DNA from: Pseudomonas extremorientalis
Lineage (GTDB): Bacteria; Pseudomonadota; Gammaproteobacteria; Pseudomonadales; Pseudomonadaceae
Assembly (NCBI RefSeq): GCF_001870465.1
Contig: NZ_MDGK01000017.1
Location: 62,001-126,000 of the forward strand
DNA: 64,000 nt
Direction of reading: 5' to 3'
Positions 8,247-18,075 of this stretch are shown here, in pieces. The translations under genes and the position numbers were made by a program. The notes below the pieces were generated by a model. The model saw only the letters and a program-made list of their open reading frames with translations, ran no database searches and was not told the origin of the DNA. Within the stretch, counting starts at the first letter, position 1. The number at the start of each line of letters is the position of its first letter.

Positions 8247-8639
8247 TGAAGTCAGACGTTGGATCAAGGAGCGACAAATCAACGTCAGTGAACACCGGTA
8301 ACAGATTGAAAGCAGGCCTCAATCCATTTGAATCTGGCTTTTCTTCCGGTCGGGGAAGCGGGCCGTCTGCCCTGAAAGCCCGGTAAGAATAGTCGTTTGT
8401 AACAGGATGAGTAATGCCGCTTCGTGACAAGGACTGTTACCAAAACAGCAATAGTTGGGCTGCGCGTCATCCATTCTCCTGATAACCCCTTATCCACCCG
8501 CTGCATGCCCGCGCCCATACCCCGGCCAGAGCGCCTTGTCATCCTTTCGAGCGACAACACGAATCCCTCCTTGGTGCGCTTATCGCTCCTGAGACGCGGC
8601 AGTAGGGTGGGGCCTTCTGTCACTCACCGGGGAAGACGC

Positions 8640-10430
8640 ATGACAAGAACAACAATGCGCGCCATCTTCAGGCCACAGGCGCTGGCCGCTGCGGTTGCGT
8701 TGGGGTGCTGTGCCCAGGCACAGGCTGTTTCGTTCAACATTGGCGAGATCGAAGGGCAATTCGATTCTTCGCTGTCGGTGGGCGCGAGTTGGGGCATGCG
8801 CGACGCCGACAAGAAGCTGGTGGGCACCGTCAACGGCGGTACTGGCCAGGCGTCTACCGGCGATGACGGACGCCTGAACTTCAAGAAAGGCGAGACCTTT
8901 TCCAAGATCTTCAAGGGTATTCACGACCTGGAGCTCAAGTACGGTGACAGCGGCGTCTTCGTGCGCGGCAAGTATTGGTACGACTTCGAGTTGCAGGACG
9001 AGGACCGCGAGTTCAAACAGATCAGCAATCACCATCGTGACGAGGGCGCGCGTTCTTCGGGCTATGAATTGCTCGATGCCTTCGTTTATCACAACTACTC
9101 CATCGGCGATCAACCGGGCAACGTGCGCCTCGGCAAGCAAGTGGTCAGCTGGGGTGAGAGCACCTTTATCGGTAACTCTATCAACAGCATCAACCCCATC
9201 GACGTTTCGGCTTTCCGCCGCCCTGGTGCAGAGATCAAGGAAGGGCTGATCCCGGTGAACATGTTGTTCGCCTCCCAAAGCCTGACCAACCAACTGACAG
9301 TGGAAGGCTTCTACCAGCTCAACTGGGAAAACACCGTGCTGGATAACTGCGGCACCTTCTTTGGTGGGGATGTGGCGGCCCATGGCTGTAATGACAACTA
9401 CACCGTGGGCAACCCGGCGATTGCGCCGTTGCAGCCCGTCGCCGCCGCGTTCGGGCAAGGCTTTCAAGTGACCCGTGAAGGGGTGATCGTGCAGCGTGCA
9501 CAGGATCGTGACGCCCGTGACAGTGGCCAATTCGGTACGGCGTTGCGTTGGTTGGGGGATGACACCGAATACGGTCTGTACTTCATGAACTACCACAGCC
9601 GCACACCGACCGTGGGCACCATCACCAACAATACGAGCCTGGCCCGGCTCGGTGCGATCGCCGGTGCAGCCAATGGCATCGCGCCCGGCTCCGGCGCAGG
9701 CCTGGTCCAGAGCCTGATGCTCGGTCGTGGCCAGTACTACCTGGACTACCCGGAAGATATCCGCCTGTTCGGTGCGAGCTTCTCCACCACCTTGCCCACC
9801 GGCACGGCGTGGACCGGCGAGATCAGCTACCGCCCCAATGCCCCGGTGCAACTCAACACCACCGACCTGACCCTGGCCCTGATCAACCCGGTCGCCGGGC
9901 AACTGGCCTCGCCGATCCGCAGCAACTTCGGTGACGACAACAAAGGCTACCGGCGCAAGGAAATCACTCAGATCCAAAGCACCATGACCCAGTTCTTCGA
10001 CCAGGTGCTGGGCGCCGAGCGCCTGACCCTGGTGGGCGAAGCGGCCTACGTGCACGTCGGCGGGCTGGAAGACAAATCCAAGCTGCGTTATGGCCGTGAC
10101 TCGGTGTACGGCGCCTATGGCTTCCAGGGTGACACCGACGGTTTTGTCACGGCCAACTCCTGGGGTTACCGCGCCCGGGCGATCCTTGACTACAACAACG
10201 CCATTGCCGGGGTGAACCTCAAGCCCAACCTGTCCTGGTCCCATGACGTGGCGGGCTACGGCCCCAACGGCTTGTTCAACAAAGGCGCCAAGGCCATCAG
10301 CGTCGGCGTGGATGCGGATTACCGCAGCACCTACACCGCCAGCCTCAGCTACACCGACTTCTTCGGCGGCGACTACAACACCCTCACCGACCGCGACTTC
10401 ATCGCCCTCAGCTTCGGCGCGAACTTCTGA
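8640..10430 (+). CDS. DUF1302 family outer-membrane-like protein
   Basis: 596 aa from the ATG at 8640, where a basic N-terminus and hydrophobic stretch (LAAAVALGCCAQAQA) form a signal peptide; GGGGAAG precedes it. The mature part is rich in alternating aromatic/polar beta strands and Gly/Asn turns, ending in a final aromatic strand (FIALSFGANF) as in outer-membrane beta-barrels. The DUF1302 family is usually found next to DUF1329 proteins, as here, in loci for hydrophobic compounds such as steroids, fatty acid esters or long-chain substrates. The precise substrate is unknown. It is 26 bp from the DUF1329 gene, so one operon. Confidence 0.9.
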   Translation: MTRTTMRAIFRPQALAAAVALGCCAQAQAVSFNIGEIEGQFDSSLSVGASWGMRDADKKLVGTVNGGTGQASTGDDGRLNFKKGETFSKIFKGIHDLELKYGDSGVFVRGKYWYDFELQDEDREFKQISNHHRDEGARSSGYELLDAFVYHNYSIGDQPGNVRLGKQVVSWGESTFIGNSINSINPIDVSAFRRPGAEIKEGLIPVNMLFASQSLTNQLTVEGFYQLNWENTVLDNCGTFFGGDVAAHGCNDNYTVGNPAIAPLQPVAAAFGQGFQVTREGVIVQRAQDRDARDSGQFGTALRWLGDDTEYGLYFMNYHSRTPTVGTITNNTSLARLGAIAGAANGIAPGSGAGLVQSLMLGRGQYYLDYPEDIRLFGASFSTTLPTGTAWTGEISYRPNAPVQLNTTDLTLALINPVAGQLASPIRSNFGDDNKGYRRKEITQIQSTMTQFFDQVLGAERLTLVGEAAYVHVGGLEDKSKLRYGRDSVYGAYGFQGDTDGFVTANSWGYRARAILDYNNAIAGVNLKPNLSWSHDVAGYGPNGLFNKGAKAISVGVDADYRSTYTASLSYTDFFGGDYNTLTDRDFIALSFGANF

Positions 10431-10456
10431 TCTGGCTTAAGGAAGGACAAGACTCT

Positions 10457-11815
10457 ATGCGTAAGATAATTGCGGTAATGGCCCTCAGCCTGTTGGCGGC
10501 CCACGTCATGGCGGCGGTGTCGCCGGAAGAGGCGGCCAAGCTCGGCACCACCCTGACCCCGGTGGGTGCCGAAAAAGCCGGCAATGCCGATGGCTCGATC
10601 CCGGCCTGGACCGGCGGCATCCCGAAAAACGCCGGCGCAGTGGACAGCAAGGGCTTCCTGGCCGATCCGTTCGCCAGTGAAAAACCGTTGTTCGTGATCA
10701 CCGCAGCCACCGTCGACAAATACAAGGACAAACTTTCCGACGGCCAGGTGGCGATGTTCAAGCGCTACCCCGAGACCTACAAGATCCCGGTGTACCCGAC
10801 TCACCGCACGGTCAACCTGCCGCCGGAGATCTACGAGTCGATCAAGCGCAGCGCGTTGAACGTCAAGCCGATCAACGACGGCAATGGCCTCGAAGGGTTC
10901 ACCGGCAACCGCTACTACGCGTTCCCGATTCCGAAGAACGGCGTGGAGGTGTTGTGGAACCACATCACCCGTTACCACGGCGGCAACCTGCGCCGCATCA
11001 TCACCCAGGCCACCCCGCAGACCAACGGCAGCTACACGCCGATCCGCTTCGAGGAAGAGGTGGCGGTGCCGCAACTGATCCCCGACATGGACCCGGCGAA
11101 GGCGGCCAACGTACTGACCTTCTTCAAGCAGTCGGTGACGGCGCCGGCGCGCCTGGCGGGCAACGTACTGCTGGTGCATGAAACCCTCGACCAGGTGAAG
11201 GAACCACGCCTGGCGTGGATCTACAACGCCGGCCAGCGTCGCGTGCGCCGGGCGCCGCAAGTGGCGTACGACGGGCCGGGCACCGCCTCCGACGGCCTGC
11301 GCACCTCGGACAACTTCGACATGTTCTCCGGCGCGCCGGACCGCTACGACTGGAAGCTGGTGGGCAAGAAGGAGATGTACATCCCCTACAACAGCTACAA
11401 GCTGGACCAGCCGACGCTCAAGTACGATGACATTATCAAGGCCGGCCACATCAACCAGGACCTGACCCGTTATGAGCTGCACCGCGTGTGGGAAGTGGTC
11501 GGCACGGTCAAGCCGAGTGAGCGGCACATCTACGCCAAGCGCCACATGTACATCGACGAAGACAGCTGGCAGGTGGCGCTGGTGGATCACTACGACGGCC
11601 GTGGCCAACTGTGGCGGGTCGCCGAAGGCCATGCGCAGTTCTACTACGACCACCAGACCCCGGCCTACACCGTGGAAACCCTGTACGACATCATCGCCGG
11701 GCGCTACATCGCGCTGGGCATGAAGAACGAGGAGAAGAGCAGCTTCGTGTTCGGGTTCAATGCCAAGGCGGCGGATTACACCCCGGCTGCGCTGAGGGCA
11801 GAAGGCGTTCGCTGA
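10457..11815 (+). CDS. DUF1329 family exported protein
   Basis: 452 aa with signal peptide (MRKIIAVMALSLLAAHVMAA) and an AAGGA ribosome site. DUF1329 proteins have a LolA/LolB-like lipid-binding fold and accompany DUF1302 partners. Typical segments are IPAWTGGIP, YDWKLVGKKEMYIPYN and YELHRVWEVVGT. The likely role is periplasmic handling of a hydrophobic substrate entering through the DUF1302 barrel. No RND-type transporter follows, although many homologous loci have one. Confidence 0.9.
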   Translation: MRKIIAVMALSLLAAHVMAAVSPEEAAKLGTTLTPVGAEKAGNADGSIPAWTGGIPKNAGAVDSKGFLADPFASEKPLFVITAATVDKYKDKLSDGQVAMFKRYPETYKIPVYPTHRTVNLPPEIYESIKRSALNVKPINDGNGLEGFTGNRYYAFPIPKNGVEVLWNHITRYHGGNLRRIITQATPQTNGSYTPIRFEEEVAVPQLIPDMDPAKAANVLTFFKQSVTAPARLAGNVLLVHETLDQVKEPRLAWIYNAGQRRVRRAPQVAYDGPGTASDGLRTSDNFDMFSGAPDRYDWKLVGKKEMYIPYNSYKLDQPTLKYDDIIKAGHINQDLTRYELHRVWEVVGTVKPSERHIYAKRHMYIDEDSWQVALVDHYDGRGQLWRVAEGHAQFYYDHQTPAYTVETLYDIIAGRYIALGMKNEEKSSFVFGFNAKAADYTPAALRAEGVR

Positions 11816-11832
11816 TCCCGATGTGAAATCAA

Positions 11833-11867
11833 AATGTGGGAGGGGGAAAGTCTCTCCCACATTGGGT
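11833..11867 (+). terminator. Terminator-like REP palindrome after DUF1329 gene
   Basis: AATGTGGGAG and CTCCCACATT pair around a 11-base loop, followed by GGGTTTT. The sequence is of the Pseudomonas REP type and probably ends the DUF1302-DUF1329 transcript. Confidence 0.75.
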
Positions 11868-11975
11868 TTTATGCATGGCTGGAAATCACGCCGCTGAATA
11901 CTTCTTCAACAACCACCAACCACAGGACTAGGGTAGGCGTCACGTTGCATAACAATAAGAACGCAGGATGCAGCA

Positions 11976-14471
11976 ATGACCGCCATGACACGCTGCCTGG
12001 ACCGTCCTGGATTCATGCCTCGGCTGTCCGCCCACCATCTGTTGCGCCCACGCCTGGCCGAGCCTTTGCTCGCGGCGCCGGTCAGGGTCAAGTTGCTGTG
12101 CGCCCCCGGCGGCAGTGGCAAGAGTGCGTTGCTGGCCGAATGCGCGTTGCAGGCGCCCGCGGGATGCCAGGTGTACTGGTTGCCGCTCAATGGCGTCGCC
12201 CTGAGCCCCCTCGACCTTTGCCGGCGCCTGGCGCAAAACCTCGGCTTGGCGTTCACTGACGAAGCCACGCTGCTGTCGGATCTTGGCCGCTGGTCAACAT
12301 CGGCCTGGGTGTTCCTCGATGATTTCTGCCGCTTGCCCACCCCCGAAACCGATGCCTTGCTCGACCGCCTGCTCACGGCAAGCAGCCCCTCGTTGACCTG
12401 GTGGCTGGGGGCGCGGCGCCGTCCAGCCTGCAACTGGCCGCGCCTGCTGCTCGACGATGAGTTGCTGGAGGGCGGCACTGAGTTGGCGTTCACCCTTGAA
12501 GAAATTCAGCAACTGCTCCCGCTGGGGCAGTCACCGGACAGCGTGTTGCAGTTCAGCGCCGGCTGGTGTGCCGGCGTGCGCATTGCGTTGCTGGGGGACG
12601 GCCATCCGCAGAAAACCTTGCTCGATTATTTGCAGCACGAACTGTTCAGCACTTTGCCGCCCGAGCTGACGGAAGCCTGGCGCGTGCTGGCACACATGCC
12701 ACGCTTTAATCCGGGATTGTGCGAGCACTTGTTCGGCTTTGGCGACGGTGACCACTACCTGCGCGAGCTGCAGGCCCTCGGCGCCTTTATCCAGCCTTGG
12801 GAAGATACCGAGTGGTTGCAGGTTTTCCCGCCGCTTGCCCGGCTGATACGCGATGACCCCTGGCCGGCCAAGCGCTCCTGGCATCGGCGTGCCTGCCAGT
12901 GGTTCACCGCCGAACAGGACTGGCAAGCCGCGTTCGAGCACGCGCTGCTGGCCGAAGAATACGAGGTGGCGGTCAGCCTGCTACAGCACTTCAGTTTCGA
13001 AGACCTGTTCCGCCAGCAGAACGCTGTATTGCTGCTGCGCTTGCACGAACAGCATGGCGAAGAGTTGATGCTCGGCTCGGCGCAACTGGTGGGGCTGGTG
13101 ACGGCGGCGTTGCTGTTCGCCGGGCGCTTCGACCAGGCCGCGCAATGCATCGACCAGTTGGCAAGGTTTGCGCCGCAACCGACGGCGGTGCAACAACGCT
13201 ACCTGCTGGCGCGCTGGCAGGCGCAGTGGGGTTGGCTGCTGCACTTGGGCGGCGATGCCGAGCGCTCCCGCGAACATTTCCTCGAAGCGCTGCAAGCCTT
13301 GCCCGACAGCGCTTGGACGTCGCGGCTGATGTGCCTGTCGGGCCTCACCCAGCAAGCGTTGCTGCGCGGCGAACTGGACGTGGCCCAGGCGCTGAGCCGC
13401 GAAGCGTTATGCCTGGCCCGCGCCCATGGATCGTTGCTGCTCGAGGCCTTGCTTGAGCTGGATCACGCGCAGTTGCTGGAGCAGCGCGGCGCCCCGTATC
13501 GCGCGCAGAGCCTGCTGGAGAATGTGCAGGCGATGTTGCTCAAGCAACGCCTGAAAGCCGGGCCGCTGGTGGGGCGTATCGCCCTGCGACGCGGGCACCT
13601 GGCGCTGCGTCAGGGCCAGGACAGCCTGGCTGCCGAGTGCTTCGAGAGCGGCATGAAGATGTGCCTGCACAGCCAGGACAAGCGCGTGCTCTACGGGTTT
13701 CTCGGCCTGGCCCTGCTGGCCGCCAACCGTGGTGACTACGCCGGGGCCTTTGTGCAACTGCGCGAGGCCGAACGCTTGATGCAACAGCGCCAGGTCCCCG
13801 ACACGGTGTACCGCGCGGTGCTGCTGTTGGTCAGCGGGCATTTCTGGTTGCAGCAGGGGCGCGCCGAGTTGACGGTGGAAGCGATGCGTCGTGTGCTTCG
13901 CCACTTTCGTGGTCCCCAGGCCAAACAGGCGCCGCCGGCCACCCTGGAACTGATCCCGCGCCTGGAATACTTGCTGGTGCTGGCGGAAGTGAAGCTGGGC
14001 TGCGCCGAGCAACCGGTGGCGCGTATGACGGCTTTGCTGGAGGCGGCCCATCAACGCGGCATGCTCTGCCTGGAAACCGAATTGCACCTGGTACTGGGTG
14101 AGGTCGCCTGGCAAGTCGGCGACCCAGGTCAGGCGCGCCGCTCGCTGCAAACCGGGCTTGAGCTGGCGGCGCGCTGCCAGGTGCAGCAGGCGATTCGCGA
14201 ACTGCGGTTGCGCTCGCCGGGGTTGCTCAGTGAGTTGGGCATGGAGCCCCAGGCCGCCGTGTCGGGCACGGCGGAGAATCCCCTGAGCCAACGCGAGCTG
14301 GAAGTGCTGCAGTTGATCGCCCTGGGCAACTCCAACCTGGAAATCGCCGACCGCCTGTTTATCTCCCTGCACACCGTCAAGACCCATGCGCGGCGCATCC
14401 ACAGCAAGCTGGGGGTGGAACGGCGTACGCAAGCGGTGGCCAAGGCCAAGACCCTGGGGTTGATGACCTAG
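11976..14471 (+). CDS. Large LuxR-family (MalT/LAL-type) transcriptional activator
   Basis: 831 aa, the usual LAL length. The N-terminal ATPase part has Walker [12 protein letters not shown] (about 46-56) and Walker B-like WVFLDDFC (about 109-116). The middle (about 330-730) consists of TPR-like helical repeats rich in Leu/Ala/Gln. The C-terminal LuxR HTH begins [20 protein letters not shown] and continues [20 protein letters not shown]. These proteins (MalT, AlkS relatives) activate catabolic operons in response to an inducer and ATP. Position directly after the DUF1302-DUF1329 genes makes it their likely regulator. It converges with the AraC gene (4-bp overlap). Confidence 0.92.
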   Translation: MTAMTRCLDRPGFMPRLSAHHLLRPRLAEPLLAAPVRVKLLCAPGGSGKSALLAECALQAPAGCQVYWLPLNGVALSPLDLCRRLAQNLGLAFTDEATLLSDLGRWSTSAWVFLDDFCRLPTPETDALLDRLLTASSPSLTWWLGARRRPACNWPRLLLDDELLEGGTELAFTLEEIQQLLPLGQSPDSVLQFSAGWCAGVRIALLGDGHPQKTLLDYLQHELFSTLPPELTEAWRVLAHMPRFNPGLCEHLFGFGDGDHYLRELQALGAFIQPWEDTEWLQVFPPLARLIRDDPWPAKRSWHRRACQWFTAEQDWQAAFEHALLAEEYEVAVSLLQHFSFEDLFRQQNAVLLLRLHEQHGEELMLGSAQLVGLVTAALLFAGRFDQAAQCIDQLARFAPQPTAVQQRYLLARWQAQWGWLLHLGGDAERSREHFLEALQALPDSAWTSRLMCLSGLTQQALLRGELDVAQALSREALCLARAHGSLLLEALLELDHAQLLEQRGAPYRAQSLLENVQAMLLKQRLKAGPLVGRIALRRGHLALRQGQDSLAAECFESGMKMCLHSQDKRVLYGFLGLALLAANRGDYAGAFVQLREAERLMQQRQVPDTVYRAVLLLVSGHFWLQQGRAELTVEAMRRVLRHFRGPQAKQAPPATLELIPRLEYLLVLAEVKLGCAEQPVARMTALLEAAHQRGMLCLETELHLVLGEVAWQVGDPGQARRSLQTGLELAARCQVQQAIRELRLRSPGLLSELGMEPQAAVSGTAENPLSQRELEVLQLIALGNSNLEIADRLFISLHTVKTHARRIHSKLGVERRTQAVAKAKTLGLMT

Positions 14472-15343
14472 GCGCTGAAGGCCTGGCGATATTCGCCGGG
14501 GGTGGCACCCATGGCCTGGCGGAAGCGATGGGTGAAGTGGCTGGCGCTGGAGAAACCGCAGATCAACGCGACTTCACTCAAGGGCAGGGCGCCGCTGCGC
14601 AGCAGCGCCTGGGCGCGGGTCAGGCGGCGCGCCAGCAGGTACTGATGGGGCGGCAGGCCGAAGCTCTGGCGGAACATCCGCGCGAAATGGTATTCCGAGA
14701 GTGCGCACAGGCCGGCCAGTTGGCCCAGGCTGATCGGGTCTTCCAGGTGCTGGTCGATGTACTCCACCAACAGCCGCCGCTGGTACGCCGCCAGCCCGCC
14801 TTTAAGGCGCAGCCCGTCGCGTGCGCCCACTTGGCTGAGCAGCGTGTGGCTGAGCATTTCATGGGCCAGGCTGCTGGTCAGCAGGCGCTCGGCGGGTTCG
14901 TGCCAGTTCAGCGCGATCAACTGGTGAAAGCGTCGCGCCTGGCCGGCGTCTTCCAGAAAGGTGCTTTCGCGCAATTGCAGGGCGCGCGGTTCGCGGTCGA
15001 GCAGGGTGACGCAACCGAGGGCGAATTGCTCCGGACTGAAATACACGTGGGCCAGGCGGATCTCGCCGTTGATCACCCAGGCTGACTGGTGTTCGGCGGG
15101 CAGGATGCACAGTTTGTCGGGCCCGCCCTTGGTGCCGGGTTGGTCGCGCCGAAACGTGCCGGTGCCGCCGCCGATGTAGCAGGATAACGTGTGATGGCTG
15201 GGGGCCTGGTAGTCCTGCGAGTCGTGATGGTTGCTCCACAGCGCCGCAGACAAGCCGTCACCGAGCTCGGCGCAGGCTTCGAGGCGTGCGTTGGGCGAAC
15301 GGTTAAGCGCTTGGAAGACTTGCAGGGATTCCAGATCTGGCAT
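14468..15343 (-). CDS. AraC-family transcriptional regulator
   Basis: 291 aa. The N-terminal half is a cupin-like sensing domain ([27 protein letters not shown]). The C-terminal double HTH runs about 190-288, with [20 protein letters not shown] and [20 protein letters not shown], the classical AraC/XylS signature. It lies divergent from the EamA transporter with about 140 bp between starts, so it probably controls that gene. The effector is unknown. Confidence 0.9.
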   Translation of the reverse strand: MPDLESLQVFQALNRSPNARLEACAELGDGLSAALWSNHHDSQDYQAPSHHTLSCYIGGGTGTFRRDQPGTKGGPDKLCILPAEHQSAWVINGEIRLAHVYFSPEQFALGCVTLLDREPRALQLRESTFLEDAGQARRFHQLIALNWHEPAERLLTSSLAHEMLSHTLLSQVGARDGLRLKGGLAAYQRRLLVEYIDQHLEDPISLGQLAGLCALSEYHFARMFRQSFGLPPHQYLLARRLTRAQALLRSGALPLSEVALICGFSSASHFTHRFRQAMGATPGEYRQAFSA

Positions 15344-15481
15344 GGTTCGTACTCTCCGACGCTTTGCATCCTACTCCGCGCGGTTGTTGCTGTGATCCCA
15401 TTGGCCGACAAAAGCGCAAGATTGTGCAAGAGCGCATCCCAGGTCGGGGGCCACACTGTGGCTCAACCGATGGAGCCCGCT

Positions 15482-16384
15482 ATGAACCTTTCCCTGTATT
15501 TACTCACCGTGCTGATCTGGGGCACCACCTGGATCGCCCTCAAATGGCAGTTGGGCGTGGTGGCGATTCCTGTGTCCATCGTCTATCGCTTTGCCCTGGC
15601 GGCGCTGGTGCTGTTTGCGCTGTTGCTGGTGAGCCGCAGGTTGCAGGTGATGAACCGACGCGGGCACCTGATCTGTCTGGCCCAGGGGCTGTGCCTGTTT
15701 TGCGTGAACTTCATGTGCTTCCTCACGGCCAGCCAATGGATCCCCAGCGGGTTGGTGGCGGTGGTGTTTTCCACGGCCACGCTGTGGAACGCGCTGAACG
15801 CCCGGATGTTTTTTGGCCAGCGGGTGGCGCGCAATGTGTTGATGGGCGGCGGCCTGGGCCTGGCGGGGTTGGGCCTGCTGTTCTGGCCGGAGCTGGTGGG
15901 GCACACCGCCAGCCCGCAGACTTTGCTTGGCCTGGGCTTGGCGTTGCTGGGGACGATGTGCTTCTCGGCCGGCAATATGCTGTCCAGCCTGCAGCAGAAG
16001 GCCGGGCTCAAGCCGCTGACCACCAATGCCTGGGGGATGGCCTATGGATCGGCGATGCTGGCGGCTTACTGCGCGGTGCGCGGGATTCCCTTCGAGATGG
16101 ACTGGAGTGCGCGCTACATCGGCGCGCTGGGGTACCTGGTGATTCCAGGTTCGGTGATCGGCTTTACCGCGTACCTGACGCTGGTCGGGCGCATGGGGCC
16201 GGAGCGTGCGGCCTATTGCACCGTGCTGTTCCCGGTGGTGGCGCTGAATGTGTCGGCGTTTGCCGAGGGGTATCAGTGGACCGCACCGGCGTTGGCGGGG
16301 TTGGTGCTGGTGATGCTGGGCAATGTGCTGGTGTTTCGTAAGCCCAAGCCAGCGAGCCCGGCCTTCAAGGCAAAGGCAATCTAA
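15482..16384 (+). CDS. DMT superfamily (EamA) transporter
   Basis: 300 aa from the ATG at 15482 (GGAG at 15472-15475). Ten hydrophobic helices arranged as two EamA repeats. The N-terminus LTVLIWGTTWIALKWQLG is the family hallmark (WGxxW/xxxK). Later segments are LGLALLGTMCFSAGNML and GPERAAYCTVLFPVVAL. It is an inner-membrane metabolite or drug exporter; the substrate cannot be told from sequence. The frame remains open upstream but overlaps the AraC gene, so the later start is preferred. Confidence 0.9.
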   Translation: MNLSLYLLTVLIWGTTWIALKWQLGVVAIPVSIVYRFALAALVLFALLLVSRRLQVMNRRGHLICLAQGLCLFCVNFMCFLTASQWIPSGLVAVVFSTATLWNALNARMFFGQRVARNVLMGGGLGLAGLGLLFWPELVGHTASPQTLLGLGLALLGTMCFSAGNMLSSLQQKAGLKPLTTNAWGMAYGSAMLAAYCAVRGIPFEMDWSARYIGALGYLVIPGSVIGFTAYLTLVGRMGPERAAYCTVLFPVVALNVSAFAEGYQWTAPALAGLVLVMLGNVLVFRKPKPASPAFKAKAI

Positions 16385-16404
16385 AAATGTGGGAGGTGCC
16401 AGGG

Positions 16405-17928
16405 TTATTTGAGGCCCAGGCGCTTGGCCATCCGCCCGAGGTTGGCACGGTCCAGGCCCAGTTCGCGGGCGGCACTGGCCCAGTTGTGCTGGTGGCGTTC
16501 CAGGCAGGCGCTGATGATCTGGCGCTGAAAGTGTTCGGTGGCCTGGCGCAGGTCGCCGGTCACCGGGGCGACCGCCTCGGAGGATTCTTCAACCAGCGGT
16601 GCGCTGACATCGGGCAGGTCCAGGTCCTGGGCGTTCAGGCTGAGAATCTTCGGACGCTCGCGACAGTTACCCAGCGCCTTGAGTGCGCTGCGTCCGATCA
16701 AGTGTTCCAGCTCCCGCACATTGCCCGGCCAGTTATAGGCCAACAGTGCCGCCTGGGCATCGCTGGTCAGGCGCAGGCTGCCCAGGCCCATGCGCGAGCG
16801 GTTCTGCTCCAGGAAGAAACCGGCCAGCAGCAACACATCGCGTCCGCGCTCACGCAGCGCCGGGACCTGCAGCGGGTACACACTGAGGCGGTGGTAGAAG
16901 TCGGCGCGGTAGCGACCGTTGCGTACTTCGTCGGCCAGGTCGCGGTTGGTGGCGGCGATCAGGCGCACATCGACCTGGTGTTCCTTGTCCGAGCCCAGGC
17001 GTTGCAGCTGGCCGCTTTGCAAAACGCGCAGCAGCTTGGCCTGTACGGTCAGTGACAGTTCGCCCACTTCATCCAGGAACAGCGTGCCGCCGTTGGCCAG
17101 TTCGAACTTGCCACGGCGTTCGTTCAACGCGCCGGTAAAGGCGCCGCGTACGTGGCCGAACAACTCGCTCTCCACCAGGGTTTCCGGCAGGGCGGCGCAG
17201 TTGAGGCTGATCAGCGGTTTGTCGGCGCGGGTTGAGGCGGCGTGGATGGCCTGGGCCACCAGCTCCTTGCCCACGCCGGTTTCACCGGTGATCAGCACGG
17301 TGAGGTCGCTGCCGCCCACCAGCTTGATTTCCTCGACCAGGCGCTTGTGGGGTTTGCTCTGGCCGATCATTTCCTTGTGCTGTTGGCCGCTGGCCTCGCG
17401 GTAGATTTCGGCGCGCAGGACCAGGTGTTCGATACGTTCGGCGACGTTCACGGTGGCGGCAGCGAGACTGGCGAACGCCTGCAGGGCGTCCAGCTCCACG
17501 CGTTCGAAACGCTCGGTATCGAGGGCGTCCAGCGTCAGCAGGCCCCAGGGCTGGTCGTCGACGAACAGCGGGCAACCCATGCAATCGTGTACTTCCAGGT
17601 GCCCGTGCAAACCATCGACCAGACCGTCGTAGGGGTCGGGTAATTCGCTGTCGCTGTCAAAGCGCGTGGGGCCGGGGCTGCTGAGCAGCACGGCAAAGCG
17701 CGGGTGCTCGCTGACCTTGAAGCGCCGACCCAGGGTGTCGGCGCTGAGCCCGTCCACCGCCAGCGGCACCAGCCACTCGCCGTCCAGGCGCAACAGCGCG
17801 GCGGCGTCGCAGGGCAACAGGGCGCGCATGGCTTGCAGCAGGCGGCGGTAACGTTCGCCCTCGGGCAGTTCGCGGGACAGGTCGGCGACCAGGGGCAGCA
17901 GGGTGGTGAGCAGCGATTGCGCAGTCAT
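16405..17928 (-). CDS. NorR/FhpR-type nitric-oxide-responsive sigma-54 activator
   Basis: 507 aa. N-terminal GAF domain (about 20-170) would carry the NO-sensing non-haem iron. The central AAA+ domain (about 190-420) has Walker A GETGVGKE, the sigma-54 contact motif GAFTGA and Walker B GGTLFLDEVG. The C-terminus is a Fis-type HTH (NWASAARELGLDRANLGRMA). It is divergent from the flavohaemoglobin gene, the arrangement of P. aeruginosa fhpR-fhp. Three GT-N7-AC NorR-type sites lie in the shared region, one over its own start codon, suggesting autoregulation. The symbol norR is also used for this protein. Confidence 0.92.
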   Translation of the reverse strand: MTAQSLLTTLLPLVADLSRELPEGERYRRLLQAMRALLPCDAAALLRLDGEWLVPLAVDGLSADTLGRRFKVSEHPRFAVLLSSPGPTRFDSDSELPDPYDGLVDGLHGHLEVHDCMGCPLFVDDQPWGLLTLDALDTERFERVELDALQAFASLAAATVNVAERIEHLVLRAEIYREASGQQHKEMIGQSKPHKRLVEEIKLVGGSDLTVLITGETGVGKELVAQAIHAASTRADKPLISLNCAALPETLVESELFGHVRGAFTGALNERRGKFELANGGTLFLDEVGELSLTVQAKLLRVLQSGQLQRLGSDKEHQVDVRLIAATNRDLADEVRNGRYRADFYHRLSVYPLQVPALRERGRDVLLLAGFFLEQNRSRMGLGSLRLTSDAQAALLAYNWPGNVRELEHLIGRSALKALGNCRERPKILSLNAQDLDLPDVSAPLVEESSEAVAPVTGDLRQATEHFQRQIISACLERHQHNWASAARELGLDRANLGRMAKRLGLK

Positions 17929-17979
17929 AATGACTCCTTGTAGTCCTAATGACTATAAGCTGTAGGAGGTCATACTGAC
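17924..17979. promoter_or_regulatory. Three NorR-type enhancer sites (GT-N7-AC)
   Basis: GTCATAATGAC at 17924-17934, GTCCTAATGAC at 17943-17953 and GTCATACTGAC at 17969-17979 all fit the NorR half-site rule GT-N7-AC. The middle one is extended to TAGTC-N5-GACTA. The first overlaps the start codon of the regulator gene. E. coli NorR likewise needs three sites. Confidence 0.75.
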
Positions 17980-18020
17980 TACATGTTAATTAAGTCGTTG
18001 AAAATAAACGGATTATTGGT

Positions 18021-18036
18021 TGGCACGAATACTGAG
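18021..18036 (+). promoter_or_regulatory. Sigma-54 promoter of the flavohaemoglobin gene
   Basis: TGGCACGAATACTGAG matches the -24 element TGGCACG fully; the -12 element is CTGA instead of TTGC. It lies about 40 bp before the ATG and 40-100 bp from the NorR-type sites, as expected for an enhancer-dependent promoter. Confidence 0.6.
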
Positions 18037-18075
18037 TAGATAAAGACAATCAGTAAAGAAGCCCAGGAGGCTCCC

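Larger units (their letters stand above)
8158..8639. other. Intergenic region with two terminators upstream of DUF1302 gene
   Basis: No convincing gene. The first 90 bp hold the terminator of the SDR gene and a second hairpin oriented for minus-strand transcripts. The rest must contain the promoter of the DUF1302 gene, but no clear boxes stand out. A plus-strand open frame upstream of 8640 is judged a read-through of the DUF1302 frame, since the signal peptide begins at 8640. Confidence 0.5.

Noticed and set aside
8580..10244. Long minus-strand open frame (554 codons) opposite the DUF1302 gene
   Set aside because: Mirror image of a high-G+C gene; composition is Val/Gly/His/Gln-rich without any domain, and the plus strand has a signal peptide and family match.
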